Made by a program: the position numbers and the translations under genes. Of a stretch of DNA of 64,000 nt, positions 9,566-17,921 are shown piece after piece (the stretch's first letter is position 1; every line of letters starts with the position of its first letter). The notes under the pieces are model-generated. The model did not search any database. It was not told the DNA's origin and saw only the letters and a list, made by a program, of their open reading frames with translations. Location: the NCBI RefSeq assembly GCF_014201115.1, contig NZ_JACHDO010000001.1, positions 6,014,001-6,078,000 of the forward strand, in the 5' to 3' direction. This stretch comes from Nocardiopsis metallicus (GTDB lineage: Bacteria > Actinomycetota > Actinomycetes > Streptosporangiales > Streptosporangiaceae).

Positions 9566-10258
9566 TCAGTCCAGGTGCGCGGGCCCGGGGCGGGCCCAGT
9601 GCCGGTGCAGCAGCGTGATCTGCTCGGGCACGACCCGCGACGGCGACAGCTCGGGGAGGTCGTCCACCTCGAACCACGCCACTTCGCTGGTCTCTTCGCT
9701 CGTGAAGGAGGGGTCCAGCTCGGCCAACGGCGCGCACACGAAGAGGAGCTTGTAGATGTGCCGGTCGTACACCGGGGTATGCGGCCACAGTTCCCGGTCC
9801 ACGACCCCCGCGAGGTGGGTGGCCCGCACGGTGAGCCCGGCCTCCTCCGCCACCTCGCGTTCGATCGCCTGCCGGGGGCTCTCCCGGATGTCGCACCATC
9901 CACCCGGCAGGGACCAGCGGTGCGGGTCGGAGACCTCCCGCACGAGCAGGACCCTGCCAGGGGGATCGAAGATCCCGGCGCGCACGTCGACCTTCGGGGT
10001 GGTGTACCCGGCGGCCGAGGCGACCGTTCTTTCGTAGGCGGGCAGGTCCTCGGCGGCGACGGTCTGCATCAGGTCGCGGGCCAGGGCGCCGATGCGGTGG
10101 AAGCGCTCGATGTCGAAGCGGTCGGTGCAGTACGCCAGCCCCGACTCCGCCTGCGCTGTGAGCTCCATGGCGATGCGCCGGACCCCCTCCGTGGAGAGGG
10201 GGTCGGAGGACGCAGAGCCCGTGGCCGGGTGCCCGGAGGATGGGTGGACTGTGTTCAC
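9566..10258 (-). CDS. NUDIX hydrolase with N-terminal helical domain
   Basis: This 230-residue protein has an N-terminal helical region (about 20-75) typical of the ADP-ribose pyrophosphatase-like NUDIX_N subfamily, followed by a NUDIX fold. The box is complete: GGWCDIRE, then REVAEEAGL, which gives the metal-binding Glu residues. It should hydrolyse a nucleoside-diphosphate-linked metabolite; the substrate is not evident. It starts at GTG with GAGGAA upstream. It lies 53 nt downstream of the TetR gene on the same strand, so it may be the last gene of the SMR-TetR unit. Confidence 0.88.
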   Translation of the reverse strand: MNTVHPSSGHPATGSASSDPLSTEGVRRIAMELTAQAESGLAYCTDRFDIERFHRIGALARDLMQTVAAEDLPAYERTVASAAGYTTPKVDVRAGIFDPPGRVLLVREVSDPHRWSLPGGWCDIRESPRQAIEREVAEEAGLTVRATHLAGVVDRELWPHTPVYDRHIYKLLFVCAPLAELDPSFTSEETSEVAWFEVDDLPELSPSRVVPEQITLLHRHWARPGPAHLD

Positions 10259-10311
10259 GGTGTTCCTCGGGGTTCGGGTTCCTCGGAGTTCGGTGCGGGG
10301 GCGACAGGGGC

Positions 10312-10947
10312 TCAGAGGGCGGCGCGTTCGCGGTCGATGAGGCGGCGCAGGGCCCGGTGGACCTCGTCGGCGTCGGGCGGGGGGTTGGACGTGCAGCAGC
10401 GCAGGAAGTACCCGTCCGAGGCCGCGGCCACCCCGGCCCGGGCGGCGGGGTCGGGGAGGTAGGGCGCCAGGAAGGCGTCCACGGCCGCCGTCCAGCGGTC
10501 GACCTGCTCCCGCAGCGCGGGGCGGCGGGCCGCGATGAGGAAGAGCTCCATCTCGGCCAGGGCGTGCGCCCGGTCGCTTCCGGCGCCCTCGGCGATGAGG
10601 GCGGCGAACCCGCGCAGGGCCTCGTCCGGGTCCTCGGGCAGGGCGTCGACCAACCGCACGTAGGCGTCGTTCACCCTGGTGAGGGCGTCGACCAGGAGGT
10701 CGTCGACGGTCGCGTAGTAGTAGGTGACGGTACTGGGCGGGACCCCCGCCTCGGCGGCGACCCGGCGCTGGCTGACGGCGGTGACTCCGTCCCGTGTGAT
10801 GACCTCCATGGTGGCGTCGAGGAGCAGGCGGCGCCGCTGCTCGCCCTTGCGCCGGCGGCCGTCACTGATGTTCTCCGGGTCCTCGACCCGCTGCTCGGTG
10901 CTCACGTTCGCCATCCTGCCCGAAGCCGTCCGGCGGTCAGTGCCCAC
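10312..10947 (-). CDS. TetR-family transcriptional regulator
   Basis: This 211-residue regulator has an N-terminal helix-turn-helix (about residues 30-75: KGEQRRRLLLDATMEVITRD, then the recognition helix in VPPSTVTYYYATVDDLL) and a helical ligand-binding domain. The GTG start at 10947 overlaps the stop of the upstream SMR gene by 11 nt and has GGAG 7 nt away; ATG 10914 is an alternative. Co-transcription with a multidrug exporter suggests it represses that operon and is released by the exported compound. Confidence 0.9.
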   Translation of the reverse strand: MGTDRRTASGRMANVSTEQRVEDPENISDGRRRKGEQRRRLLLDATMEVITRDGVTAVSQRRVAAEAGVPPSTVTYYYATVDDLLVDALTRVNDAYVRLVDALPEDPDEALRGFAALIAEGAGSDRAHALAEMELFLIAARRPALREQVDRWTAAVDAFLAPYLPDPAARAGVAAASDGYFLRCCTSNPPPDADEVHRALRRLIDRERAAL

Positions 10948-11260
10948 CGCCCATCTCCAGGGCCATGACCCCGGCGATGACCAGCGCGATCCCGCCCACC
11001 TGCACCCAGGTCAGGGATTCGCCGAGGAAGACCGCCCCGATGACCGCGAGCAGGGCGATCCCGGCGGCCGCCCACACCCCGTAGGCCACGCCGAGCGGCA
11101 TGCCCCGGCTGAGCACCTGGGAGAGCAGGTAGAACGCTCCGGCGTAACCGCCGACGACGAGGACCGAGGGCAGGAGCCTGGTGAAACCCTCGGAGAACTT
11201 CAGCGAGGTGGTGGCGAAGACCTCGAGGAGGATCGCGCCGACCAGCCAGATCCACGGCAT
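10937..11260 (-). CDS. small multidrug resistance (SMR) efflux protein, EmrE/Qac type
   Basis: This 107-residue protein has four transmembrane helices. The essential membrane Glu is in helix 1 (AILLEVFATTSLKFSEGFT), and that LK-S-GFT pattern is typical of the Qac/EmrE branch rather than guanidinium exporters. It would exchange cationic amphiphiles for protons as a dimer. ATG 11260 is preceded by GAGGAAGAAG; the frame stays open upstream without protein-like sequence. It is the first gene of an SMR-TetR(-NUDIX) unit. Confidence 0.92.
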   Translation of the reverse strand: MPWIWLVGAILLEVFATTSLKFSEGFTRLLPSVLVVGGYAGAFYLLSQVLSRGMPLGVAYGVWAAAGIALLAVIGAVFLGESLTWVQVGGIALVIAGVMALEMGGGH

Positions 11261-11588
11261 ACCGCTTCTTCCTCTCTCTGCTGCCTGAAACCTGATCGAG
11301 TGCACAGCTTTCATTTCCCAGAAACCTGAGCGAACGAACAAGATTTTAGTTCGGGCATGATGGCAGGGCAAGCAGAGGCGCTTCCGGGCGGCCGGAACCC
11401 CACCCCCTGGTGGACTGGCGCGTACCCCCTGGGTGTATTCTCGGCGGTTCTGGGGGCGGTGGGCACGCGTCCCGGATAACCGCTCCATACCGATGCGCGA
11501 AAGTTCAGAACCTTTTCCGTGTGGGAGCGTCTTACTCAGAGCAGTAGGCAGTAGGTCGGGTTCGAGTTTCAGCTATGGAGGTCCAGAC
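11261..11588. other. divergent promoter region between SMR and L,D-transpeptidase genes
   Basis: This 328-nt gap feeds both divergent genes. It holds a 13-nt direct repeat (11287-11299 and 11321-11333, GAAACCTGAKCGA), the TetR operator candidate listed separately, and an AT-richer patch near 11340. Confidence 0.55.
11335..11353. promoter_or_regulatory. candidate TetR operator of the SMR operon
   Basis: CGAAC (11335-11339) and GTTCG (11349-11353) are inverted arms separated by 9 AT-rich bases, 75-93 nt upstream of the SMR start. Size and position suit a TetR repressor site; assignment to the adjacent TetR is inference. Confidence 0.45.
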
Positions 11589-12890
11589 GTGACGGGGAAG
11601 ACCCACCCGGCGGTGACGCGACGGTTCGGCATCGGACTGGTGGCGCTCGCGCTCGTCGCGACCGCCTGTACGTCCGGCGACGCCGAGACGCAGAGCAACG
11701 GCGATCCCGTTGACGCCGAACCGGCCCAGCTCAGCATCACGCCGGAGACCGGTGCCGAGGAGATCGCCCCCAACACCCCCATCCGGGTCAGCGCCGAGCA
11801 CGGGGTCATCACCGACGTCCAGGTCGACCAGGTCGTGGTCAGCGAGGCCGCGGCCGGGGGCGAGGAGGGCGACGACGACGGCGACCTCTACGCCATGACG
11901 GGCACCCTCAACGAGGACGAGACCGAGTGGGTCAGCGACTGGAACCTGCGCCCGGGCTCGGAGATCGTGGTGACCGCCACGGCCGAGAACGGCTCAGGTG
12001 AGGAGACGGAGTTCAGCGCCGAGTTCACCACTCACGACGCGGTCCCCGGCCAGCGCCTCGAACTCGTCTCCAACTTCCCCAGCTCCGGTGACACCGTCGG
12101 TGTCGGCATGCCCGTGGTGATCAACTTCGACCTGCCGGTCAGTAACAAGGCGCAGGTGGAGAACTCCATGAACGTCGTCGCCGAGAAGGAGGTCGCCGGC
12201 GCCTGGAACTGGGTCACCGACCAGATGGCGGTCTTCCGGCCCGAGCAGTACTGGGAGGCGTACCAGGAGGTCACCGTCGACCTGAACCTCGCCGGGGTCG
12301 AGGCCTCCGAGGGTGTCTTCGGTGTGCGCAACTACCAGATCAACTTCGAGATCGGCCGCGAGCTCATCGCGACCATGCACGTGCCCGACCACGAGATGGT
12401 CATCGAGATCGACGGCGAAGAGGACCGCGTCATCGAGGTGAGCAACGGAGCGGCCAACCGTCGCTTCGACACCACCACCAGCGGTGTCCACGTGCTGATG
12501 GAGCGCTACACGCAGCTGACCATGGACTCGGCGACCGTCGGTATCCCCGAGGACGCCCCCGGGTCCTACCGGGTGGACGTGAACTACGCGGTGCGCACCT
12601 CCAACAGCGGCGAGTTCGTGCACGAGATGTCGGCCAACGGCAACATCGGTTCGGCCAACACCTCCAACGGCTGCACCAACATGCGCTACGACGACGCCAA
12701 GTGGTTCTTCGACAACACCCTGATGGGTGACATCCTCGACACCACCGGTACCGACCGCGAGTTCGAGTGGGACAACGGCTGGGGCTACTGGCAGAAGTCC
12801 TGGGACGAGTGGCTCGAGGGCAGTGAGACCGGCGAGCCGCAGATGACCAGCTACGGCACGCCCGGCTCCGTGCACGGCGAGGGCCTGTGA
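11589..12890 (+). CDS. L,D-transpeptidase lipoprotein with Ig-like domains and an SNGC active-site variant
   Basis: This 433-residue surface lipoprotein has a hydrophobic leader ending in VATAC with lipid-acceptor Cys27, then two bacterial Ig-like (LdtMt2-type) domains (about 50-270) and a YkuD catalytic domain (about 275-395). These enzymes make 3-3 cross-links in actinobacterial peptidoglycan. The nucleophile is Cys362 and the upstream base is His345. The usual SHGC motif reads SNGC: Asn360 replaces a normally conserved His. The rest of the motif (CTNM, followed by DDAKWFFDN) is normal. GTG 11589 is chosen because ATGGAGG lies 8 nt upstream. Confidence 0.92.
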   Translation: MTGKTHPAVTRRFGIGLVALALVATACTSGDAETQSNGDPVDAEPAQLSITPETGAEEIAPNTPIRVSAEHGVITDVQVDQVVVSEAAAGGEEGDDDGDLYAMTGTLNEDETEWVSDWNLRPGSEIVVTATAENGSGEETEFSAEFTTHDAVPGQRLELVSNFPSSGDTVGVGMPVVINFDLPVSNKAQVENSMNVVAEKEVAGAWNWVTDQMAVFRPEQYWEAYQEVTVDLNLAGVEASEGVFGVRNYQINFEIGRELIATMHVPDHEMVIEIDGEEDRVIEVSNGAANRRFDTTTSGVHVLMERYTQLTMDSATVGIPEDAPGSYRVDVNYAVRTSNSGEFVHEMSANGNIGSANTSNGCTNMRYDDAKWFFDNTLMGDILDTTGTDREFEWDNGWGYWQKSWDEWLEGSETGEPQMTSYGTPGSVHGEGL

Positions 12891-12941
12891 CCCTGAGGTA
12901 GCGGGCACGGTCCGGGGCGCTTAGGCCCCGAACGAACGCGA

Positions 12942-12979
12942 GGGGCGTCGCGGTGCGAACAGCACCGCGACGCCCCTTT
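12942..12979. terminator. bidirectional terminator between L,D-transpeptidase and TetR
   Basis: A perfect 15-bp stem (12942-12956 with 12962-12976) with loop GAACA is followed by TTT. It lies between two converging genes and can serve both. Confidence 0.85.
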
Positions 12980-13009
12980 CCGCTGCCCGCTGGTCCTCGG
13001 GCCGCACAC

Positions 13010-13711
13010 TCAGATCTGGATGTCCCCGGTGTTCCCGGTGGCCGCGGGGACGCCGCCACCGGCCACCGAGGCACTCAGCTTCGCCACGATCGCGTCGATC
13101 ACCAGCTCGGTGACGGCGGCCATGTCCACGGCCTCCGGGTCCAGCAGCCACTGCACCTGGAGCCCGTCCATGGTGGCGAGCACCGCGGCGGCCGCGGAGC
13201 GGGCGGGGGAGTGGCCGCTCGGGCCCGGGGTGCTCGCGGCCGTTCGGTGCTCGGGGCCGATCCGGTCCAGGACCGCGTCCTCGACCTCCTGGCGCAGCAC
13301 CGTGTAGCGCTCGCGGAACCACTCCTGGGCGGGGTGCTCGGCGGTGGCGCTCTCGGCGGACAGCACCGCGTACAGCTGGGTGGTCCCGGGGCGTTCGGCG
13401 TTGCGCTGGGCCGTGGTGACCAGGTGGTCGAGCATGCCGCCGCCCTCGGGGGCGGGTTCGTCGTCGTCGCGCAGCTCCAGCACGGCGGTGAGCAGGTCGG
13501 TCTTGGACCCGAAGTGGTGCAGCACCCCCGCCGGGGTGATGTCGAGCATCGCCGCGATGTCGGCCAGCGAGGTGTTGTTGAAGCCCTGGGCGGAGAACAC
13601 GTCGGCCGCGGTGCGCAGGATCTGCTCGCGACGGTTCACCCGCTTGCGCGGGGCGCGCTCGGGGGCCCGGTCCTCGTCGGAACGCGTCTGCCCGGGGCTC
13701 GTCTCGCTCAT
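13010..13711 (-). CDS. TetR-family transcriptional regulator
   Basis: This 233-residue regulator has a canonical TetR helix-turn-helix at about residues 26-72 (REQILRTAADVFSAQGFNNT, then ITPAGVLHHFGSKTDLL). The remaining helical domain ends in a low-complexity Ala/Gly tail. It starts at ATG 13711 with GTGGAGAG upstream. No obvious target gene is adjacent: the neighbour upstream is a membrane protein on the same strand 283 nt away. The ligand is unknown. Confidence 0.9.
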   Translation of the reverse strand: MSETSPGQTRSDEDRAPERAPRKRVNRREQILRTAADVFSAQGFNNTSLADIAAMLDITPAGVLHHFGSKTDLLTAVLELRDDDEPAPEGGGMLDHLVTTAQRNAERPGTTQLYAVLSAESATAEHPAQEWFRERYTVLRQEVEDAVLDRIGPEHRTAASTPGPSGHSPARSAAAAVLATMDGLQVQWLLDPEAVDMAAVTELVIDAIVAKLSASVAGGGVPAATGNTGDIQI

Positions 13712-13816
13712 TCCTGCTCTCCACTTCCTCGTACCGCACGGGTACTCCGGGCGGATGGCTCGGGGGTTCGCGCCCGGTTGGCCACCACGCTATCGAGACT
13801 TCCCGGTCCTCACTTG

Positions 13817-13832
13817 CTTAATAAACATTCAG
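13817..13832. promoter_or_regulatory. AT-rich imperfect dyad upstream of the TetR gene
   Basis: CTTAAT (13817-13822) and ATTCAG (13827-13832) are inverted with one mismatch around AAAC, about 105 nt upstream of the minus-strand TetR start. This is the only AT-rich patch in the gap, so promoter/operator function is plausible. Confidence 0.4.
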
Positions 13833-13994
13833 TAACTGTCCTCTCGTTGGACGAGACTCAGACCAGGCGACTGGGGCATGAACGTTCCGACCTCACCGGC
13901 AGAGGGTCGGGCGGCGCCTCCCGGCCCGCCCGTGCCGGGGTCCTCCCCCGAGCTCTTCGGAGGTCGCGCCCCGCACAGCCGCTTCCGCCCTACC

Positions 13995-15377
13995 TCACGC
14001 TCGCAGGCCGCACAAGGGATCGACACAGGTGACCCGGGTGCGCCCGACCAACAGCACCGGGCGGTCGTCGTCCAGGGAGAGAACGTGGACGGGCTCCCAG
14101 TCCCAGGGGTTCTCAGGGGTGGGGATGTACGGGAGGTCGTCCGGATGGAGGAGTTCCGCGCTCTCCCAGCTGGAACATTCGGGGTCGGCACAGGCCAGGA
14201 AGGTCAGCATCCGGCTCTCCCCGTCCACGAACGCCCTACGGGGATGCGCACCAGCCTCGGCCTGCGGCGCGTCGGCGATGAGCCGCGGCGGCTCGTCACG
14301 GCCCAGCCGCTCGGTGGTCACGCCCGGAGCCGCGTGCGGGTTGGACCGGAGGGCACCGCCACCTGCCAGCGGTACCAGGACGAGCACGGCGAGCAGGGCT
14401 ATGGCAGCCGTCGGACGGCGGTGGGGCGCCTCGGTGGCCTCGGCGGTGGCGCCACGGTCGTCCAGGTGGTCGGCGACCCAGTCGCTGTCGGACGGGCCGC
14501 CGATCGGCACCGGACCGGACCGGGTCCACAGCGACTGGGCGGTCAGCAGGAGCACGGGCAGCGGGGCGAGGAGGAGCACCAGCAGGATCTCGAGGCCGAG
14601 CGCGGCCCCGAGGGCGGGGCCGGTTCCGGCCACCGTCCCAGCCATGCGCTCCCCGACCTCCTGGGGCAGCAGGAGCAGAGCGGCCAGCGGGACCAGGCAC
14701 AGCAGGTGCGCGATCCGGCGACGACGGCACAGCAGCCAGGCCGCGCCGATCCCCTCGGCCAGGGTCAGACCGCGGAGCAGGGCGACGGGCATCCCGATGA
14801 GGAGGGGCGTCAGCACCAGCAGCGCCGCCAGCCCCACCAGCGGCCAGGCCACTCCGCCCGCGAGCCCGGGGGAGGGGTCCTGGAAGAGGGAGACCAGCAC
14901 CGCGAACCCCATCCCGCCGGTGAACAGGGACAGGGACGCGTACGCCAGCACCGCCACCGTCCAGAGCAGCAGCAGGGGGAGACGGCGCAGCAGGCTCCGA
15001 ACCACCGCGCGGGCGGGGAGGCGGCGGCCGAGCAGCAGGGCCGCCGCGACCAGAGCTCCGGCGGCCAACCCGACCACCCAGCCCACGAGGGTCAGCGCAC
15101 CCGCGGGCCAGCCCGGGGACAGTTGGAGGACGCCCAGCGTGAGTGAGTCGTCGAAGCCGGGCGGCACTGGTGGCGCCAGCACCTCGCCGTCGACCACACG
15201 GGCGCCTTCGGTCTCCCGGAAGCCGTAGTAGGCGCTGAGGGCCTGGCCGGGGAGGAGGGGAAGGGCGGTGGCCGCGAGCAGGGCGATCGGGTGCCGGGCG
15301 TAGAGGGACAGCGGGAGCCACAGGACGGCACCGAAGGTTCTGGGCAGCCTGGTGTCCACGGCAGGGGAGTCGGGCAC
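13995..15377 (-). CDS. polytopic membrane protein of unknown function
   Basis: This 460-residue protein is not assigned to a family here. It has about seven or eight hydrophobic helices in the first 310 residues, a further helix near 325-345 (AAIALLAVLVLVPLAGGGAL) and a soluble C-terminal domain with two Cys pairs (CADPECSSW and CVDPLC), presumably extracytoplasmic. The N-terminal half resembles glycerophosphoryl-diester-phosphodiesterase-type or YIP-like membrane domains only in general layout. It starts at GTG 15377 with GAGG upstream. It is 62 nt downstream of the MmyB-type regulator on the same strand. Confidence 0.78.
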   Translation of the reverse strand: MPDSPAVDTRLPRTFGAVLWLPLSLYARHPIALLAATALPLLPGQALSAYYGFRETEGARVVDGEVLAPPVPPGFDDSLTLGVLQLSPGWPAGALTLVGWVVGLAAGALVAAALLLGRRLPARAVVRSLLRRLPLLLLWTVAVLAYASLSLFTGGMGFAVLVSLFQDPSPGLAGGVAWPLVGLAALLVLTPLLIGMPVALLRGLTLAEGIGAAWLLCRRRRIAHLLCLVPLAALLLLPQEVGERMAGTVAGTGPALGAALGLEILLVLLLAPLPVLLLTAQSLWTRSGPVPIGGPSDSDWVADHLDDRGATAEATEAPHRRPTAAIALLAVLVLVPLAGGGALRSNPHAAPGVTTERLGRDEPPRLIADAPQAEAGAHPRRAFVDGESRMLTFLACADPECSSWESAELLHPDDLPYIPTPENPWDWEPVHVLSLDDDRPVLLVGRTRVTCVDPLCGLRA

Positions 15378-15439
15378 GGATCCTCGGTGGGGCAGGGGGC
15401 TCGGGGCAGGGGTATCCGGGAGCAGGGGCCGCGGCCAGA

Positions 15440-16363
15440 CTACTGGCGGCCCTCCGAGGCGCTTCGTCGGGTACCGCGGTCGGCACCGAGCGTGGCGTTG
15501 CGGGCTCCGCCGGGGAAGTCACCTGCCCGGGGCGGGGTGTGCTCGGCGGCCAGGCGGCGCATCCCCTCCTCGCTGGGGGAGCCGGGTTCGGCGCAGTACA
15601 GCATCACCCGCTGGTCGGTCTCGGGGACGTGCAGCACCTGACACTCGTACTCCAGGTAGCCGACGAGCGGGTGGTCCACACTCTTGCGGAAGCCGCGCCG
15701 CTCCCGCACGGTGCGCTCCGCCCACAGCCGGGAGAAGCGGGGCGAGGTGCCCAGCAGCGTGGTCAGCATCCGGTTGATGCCGGGGTCGCCCGGGTAGCGG
15801 GCGTAGGCCGCGCGCAGGTCCGCGACGGAGTTGCGCTCCATGCAGTTGGCGTGGGGGCGCTCAGCCACCCGCGGGTCGTCGTCGGGGCGCCGGAACATCC
15901 ACATGATGATGTTGCGCTCGGACTCGTCGACCGTGGCCATGTCACCGATGAAGTGGGTGGCCAGCGTGTTCCAGGCCAGGACGTCGTACTTGGCGTCCAG
16001 GACGTAGGCGGGGGTGGCGGTGAGGCTGTCCAGCAGGTGCCGGACGGCGAGGGAGACCTCCCGGACCGGGGCGCGGACCGACGGCGGCTCGGCTCCGGCC
16101 ATCCGGAACAGGTAGGCGCGTTCGTCCGCGGAGAGCACGAGTGCCCGGGCGAGCGCGGACAGCACCTGGTCGGAGGGGTTCGGCCCGCGGGCCTGTTCCA
16201 GGCGCACGTAGTACTCCACGGACATCCCGGCGAGCTGGGCGACCTCCTGGCGGCGCAGCCCGGGGGTGCGGCGCCGCCCGGTCTCGGGGAGTCCGACGTC
16301 GGCGGGCACGACCCGGCCGCGGCGGTCGCGCAGGAACGCGGCCAGTTCGGAACGGTCGGCCAT
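15440..16363 (-). CDS. XRE-family regulator with MmyB-like ligand domain
   Basis: This 307-residue protein has an N-terminal helix-turn-helix (about residues 25-90: TPGLRRQEVAQLAGMSVEYY, a family hallmark) and a C-terminal MmyB-like PAS-type domain (about 105-270, including PAYVLDAKYDVLAWN). In the family this domain binds a small lipid-like ligand, and the gene usually sits beside an SDR oxidoreductase, as here. ATG 16363 is preferred over GTG 16366 because AGGAGG is then spaced 5 nt away. The gene is divergent from the SDR gene, its likely target. Confidence 0.92.
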   Translation of the reverse strand: MADRSELAAFLRDRRGRVVPADVGLPETGRRRTPGLRRQEVAQLAGMSVEYYVRLEQARGPNPSDQVLSALARALVLSADERAYLFRMAGAEPPSVRAPVREVSLAVRHLLDSLTATPAYVLDAKYDVLAWNTLATHFIGDMATVDESERNIIMWMFRRPDDDPRVAERPHANCMERNSVADLRAAYARYPGDPGINRMLTTLLGTSPRFSRLWAERTVRERRGFRKSVDHPLVGYLEYECQVLHVPETDQRVMLYCAEPGSPSEEGMRRLAAEHTPPRAGDFPGGARNATLGADRGTRRSASEGRQ

Positions 16364-16422
16364 CACGTCCTCCTCGGTGCTCCGGTCGCTGCGGGCTCTC
16401 TTCCAGAGTGCCTGAGTCGGAT

Positions 16423-16458
16423 GCCGATGACACTGGTACTGCCGATACCACCATCGGC
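16423..16458. promoter_or_regulatory. nested dyad in the MmyB/SDR divergent promoter
   Basis: Inner arms TGGTA (16434-16438) and TACCA (16446-16450) sit inside outer arms GCCGATG (16423-16429) and CATCGGC (16452-16458). The site is 43 nt upstream of the SDR start and 60 nt upstream of the regulator start, as expected for an operator controlling both. Confidence 0.55.
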
Positions 16459-16500
16459 CGGTCCCTTTTCCCGTCCCGGTCGGGTGCCCACGATGGCCCC

Positions 16501-17292
16501 ATGAGTGAGAGTCAGAACAAGCAGAGCACCAACGGCGACGACACGAGGATCGCCTTGGTCACCGGGGCGAACAAGGGCATCGGGCTGGAGACCGCACGGC
16601 TGCTGGGGGAGACGGGCGCGACCGTCCTGCTCGGCGCGCGGGATCCGGAGCGCGGCTCGGCCGCGGAGCGGGACCTGCGGGACGAGGGGTCGGACGTGCA
16701 CCTGGTGGCCCTGGACGTCACCGACCAGCAGAGCGTGAAGGCGGCCGCGGCGCGGGTGGAGAGCGAGTTCGGGCGGTTGGACGTGCTGGTGAACAACGCG
16801 GGTGCGGCCCTGGGCTTCGGGGCGGCCCCGAGCACCTCGGACCCGGATCAGCTGCGCACGCTCCTGGACCTGAACACGGTCTCGGTGGTGACGGTGACCA
16901 ACGCGTTCCTGCCTCTGCTGCGCCGGTCAGCGGCGGGGCGGGTGGTGAACGTGTCCAGTGAGGTCGGCTCGATCGGATCCATGACCGACCCGGAGGGCCC
17001 CTTCTTCGGGATGTCCGGCTCGCCTGCCTACCCGGTGTCCAAGACGGCGGTCAACATGCTCACCGCCCTGTACGCGAAGGAGCTGGCGGACACCTCGGTG
17101 AAGGTCAACGCCGCCAACCCGGGGTTCTGCGCCACCGACCTCAACGGGCACAGCGGTCCGCGCAGCGCGAGGCAGGGGGCGCTGGTCAGCCTGCACCTGG
17201 CCAACCTGCCAGAGGACGGGCCCAGCGGGGTCCTGTGGGGGCACCTCGCCTCGGCCCAGGACCCGGAGAGCTACGGCGTCCTGCCCTGGTAG
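16501..17292 (+). CDS. short-chain dehydrogenase/reductase (SDR)
   Basis: This 263-residue classical SDR has the cofactor motif TGANKGIG near residue 22, NNAG near 98, the catalytic Ser in VNVSSEVGS and the YPVSK catalytic Tyr-Lys pair near residue 179. It is probably NADPH-dependent; the substrate is unknown. ATG 16501 starts directly after the divergent promoter region, and no strong Shine-Dalgarno is visible, so the message may be nearly leaderless. Its partner is the divergent MmyB-type regulator. Confidence 0.92.
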   Translation: MSESQNKQSTNGDDTRIALVTGANKGIGLETARLLGETGATVLLGARDPERGSAAERDLRDEGSDVHLVALDVTDQQSVKAAAARVESEFGRLDVLVNNAGAALGFGAAPSTSDPDQLRTLLDLNTVSVVTVTNAFLPLLRRSAAGRVVNVSSEVGSIGSMTDPEGPFFGMSGSPAYPVSKTAVNMLTALYAKELADTSVKVNAANPGFCATDLNGHSGPRSARQGALVSLHLANLPEDGPSGVLWGHLASAQDPESYGVLPW

Positions 17293-17319
17293 CCCCGTAG
17301 TCCTCGGACCGAACCAGGC

Positions 17320-17345
17320 GGCGCGGGGCCGCTGCGCCCCGCGCC
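17320..17345. terminator. terminator-like hairpin between SDR and hypothetical gene
   Basis: GGCGCGGGG (17320-17328) pairs with CCCCGCGCC (17337-17345) around an 8-nt loop, between two converging genes. No T-run follows. Confidence 0.6.
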
Positions 17346-17353
17346 GTTCGGGT

Positions 17354-17596
17354 TCACCAGGCGCGGACCCCGCCGACCGGGGCGGGCAGGCGCTCCTGGA
17401 GCCAGGTCCAGGTGCCGTCGTTCTCGGTGAACCGGCGCTGGACGCGTTCGACGTCGTCAATCGGGTTGCTGAACACCTCGCGCCAGTCGCCGGCGGCGCG
17501 TTCCTCCAGGTAGAGGCTGCTCGCGTCGGTGCGCATCCGCACCGCCTGGAGAGTGTGGGAGGAGCCGTCGTTCAGCTGAATGCGGTAGTAGGCCAT
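17354..17596 (-). CDS. small conserved-looking hypothetical protein (80 aa)
   Basis: This 80-residue acidic protein starts MAYYRIQLNDGSSHTLQAV and looks like one small beta-rich domain ending in a Trp-containing stretch (GTWTWLQERLPAP). I do not recognise the family. ATG 17596 has AGGGGAA upstream. The frame extends much further upstream, but that part is arginine-rich, lacks structure and would overlap the promoter. Confidence 0.7.
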   Translation of the reverse strand: MAYYRIQLNDGSSHTLQAVRMRTDASSLYLEERAAGDWREVFSNPIDDVERVQRRFTENDGTWTWLQERLPAPVGGVRAW

Positions 17597-17921
17597 GGGA
17601 TTCCCCTGGGTGTCGTCCTGGAAAGTGAGGACGGTGGAGTCCGGAACACGCGCGTTCGACGAAGCTGGAGGATCTGTCTCCCCGACACGGCGGGACCTCG
17701 CTGGTCGGGCCGCGGGTTCGGTGGCCCAAGCGCCACTCGGGCGGGAAACAGGCGCGGGTGCCGGGGCACCGTGCTGTCCGCGTTCTCGGACTCTACTCCG
17801 GCAGGGGTGGGCACGTAGGGTAAACAAGGGAATCCGAAGTGAAATCGGGGAGAACGCTCCCCGACCCACTCCGGATCCCCTGGGCACAAGCCCGGGTGGA
17901 AGCCCTGGGTGGAAGTCCCGT
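17597..17921. other. non-coding gap
   Basis: This gap contains the promoter region of the 80-aa gene and the 3' end of the NADAR message. An A/G-rich patch lies near 17818-17850. I see no gene and no clear hairpin with a T-run. Confidence 0.5.
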
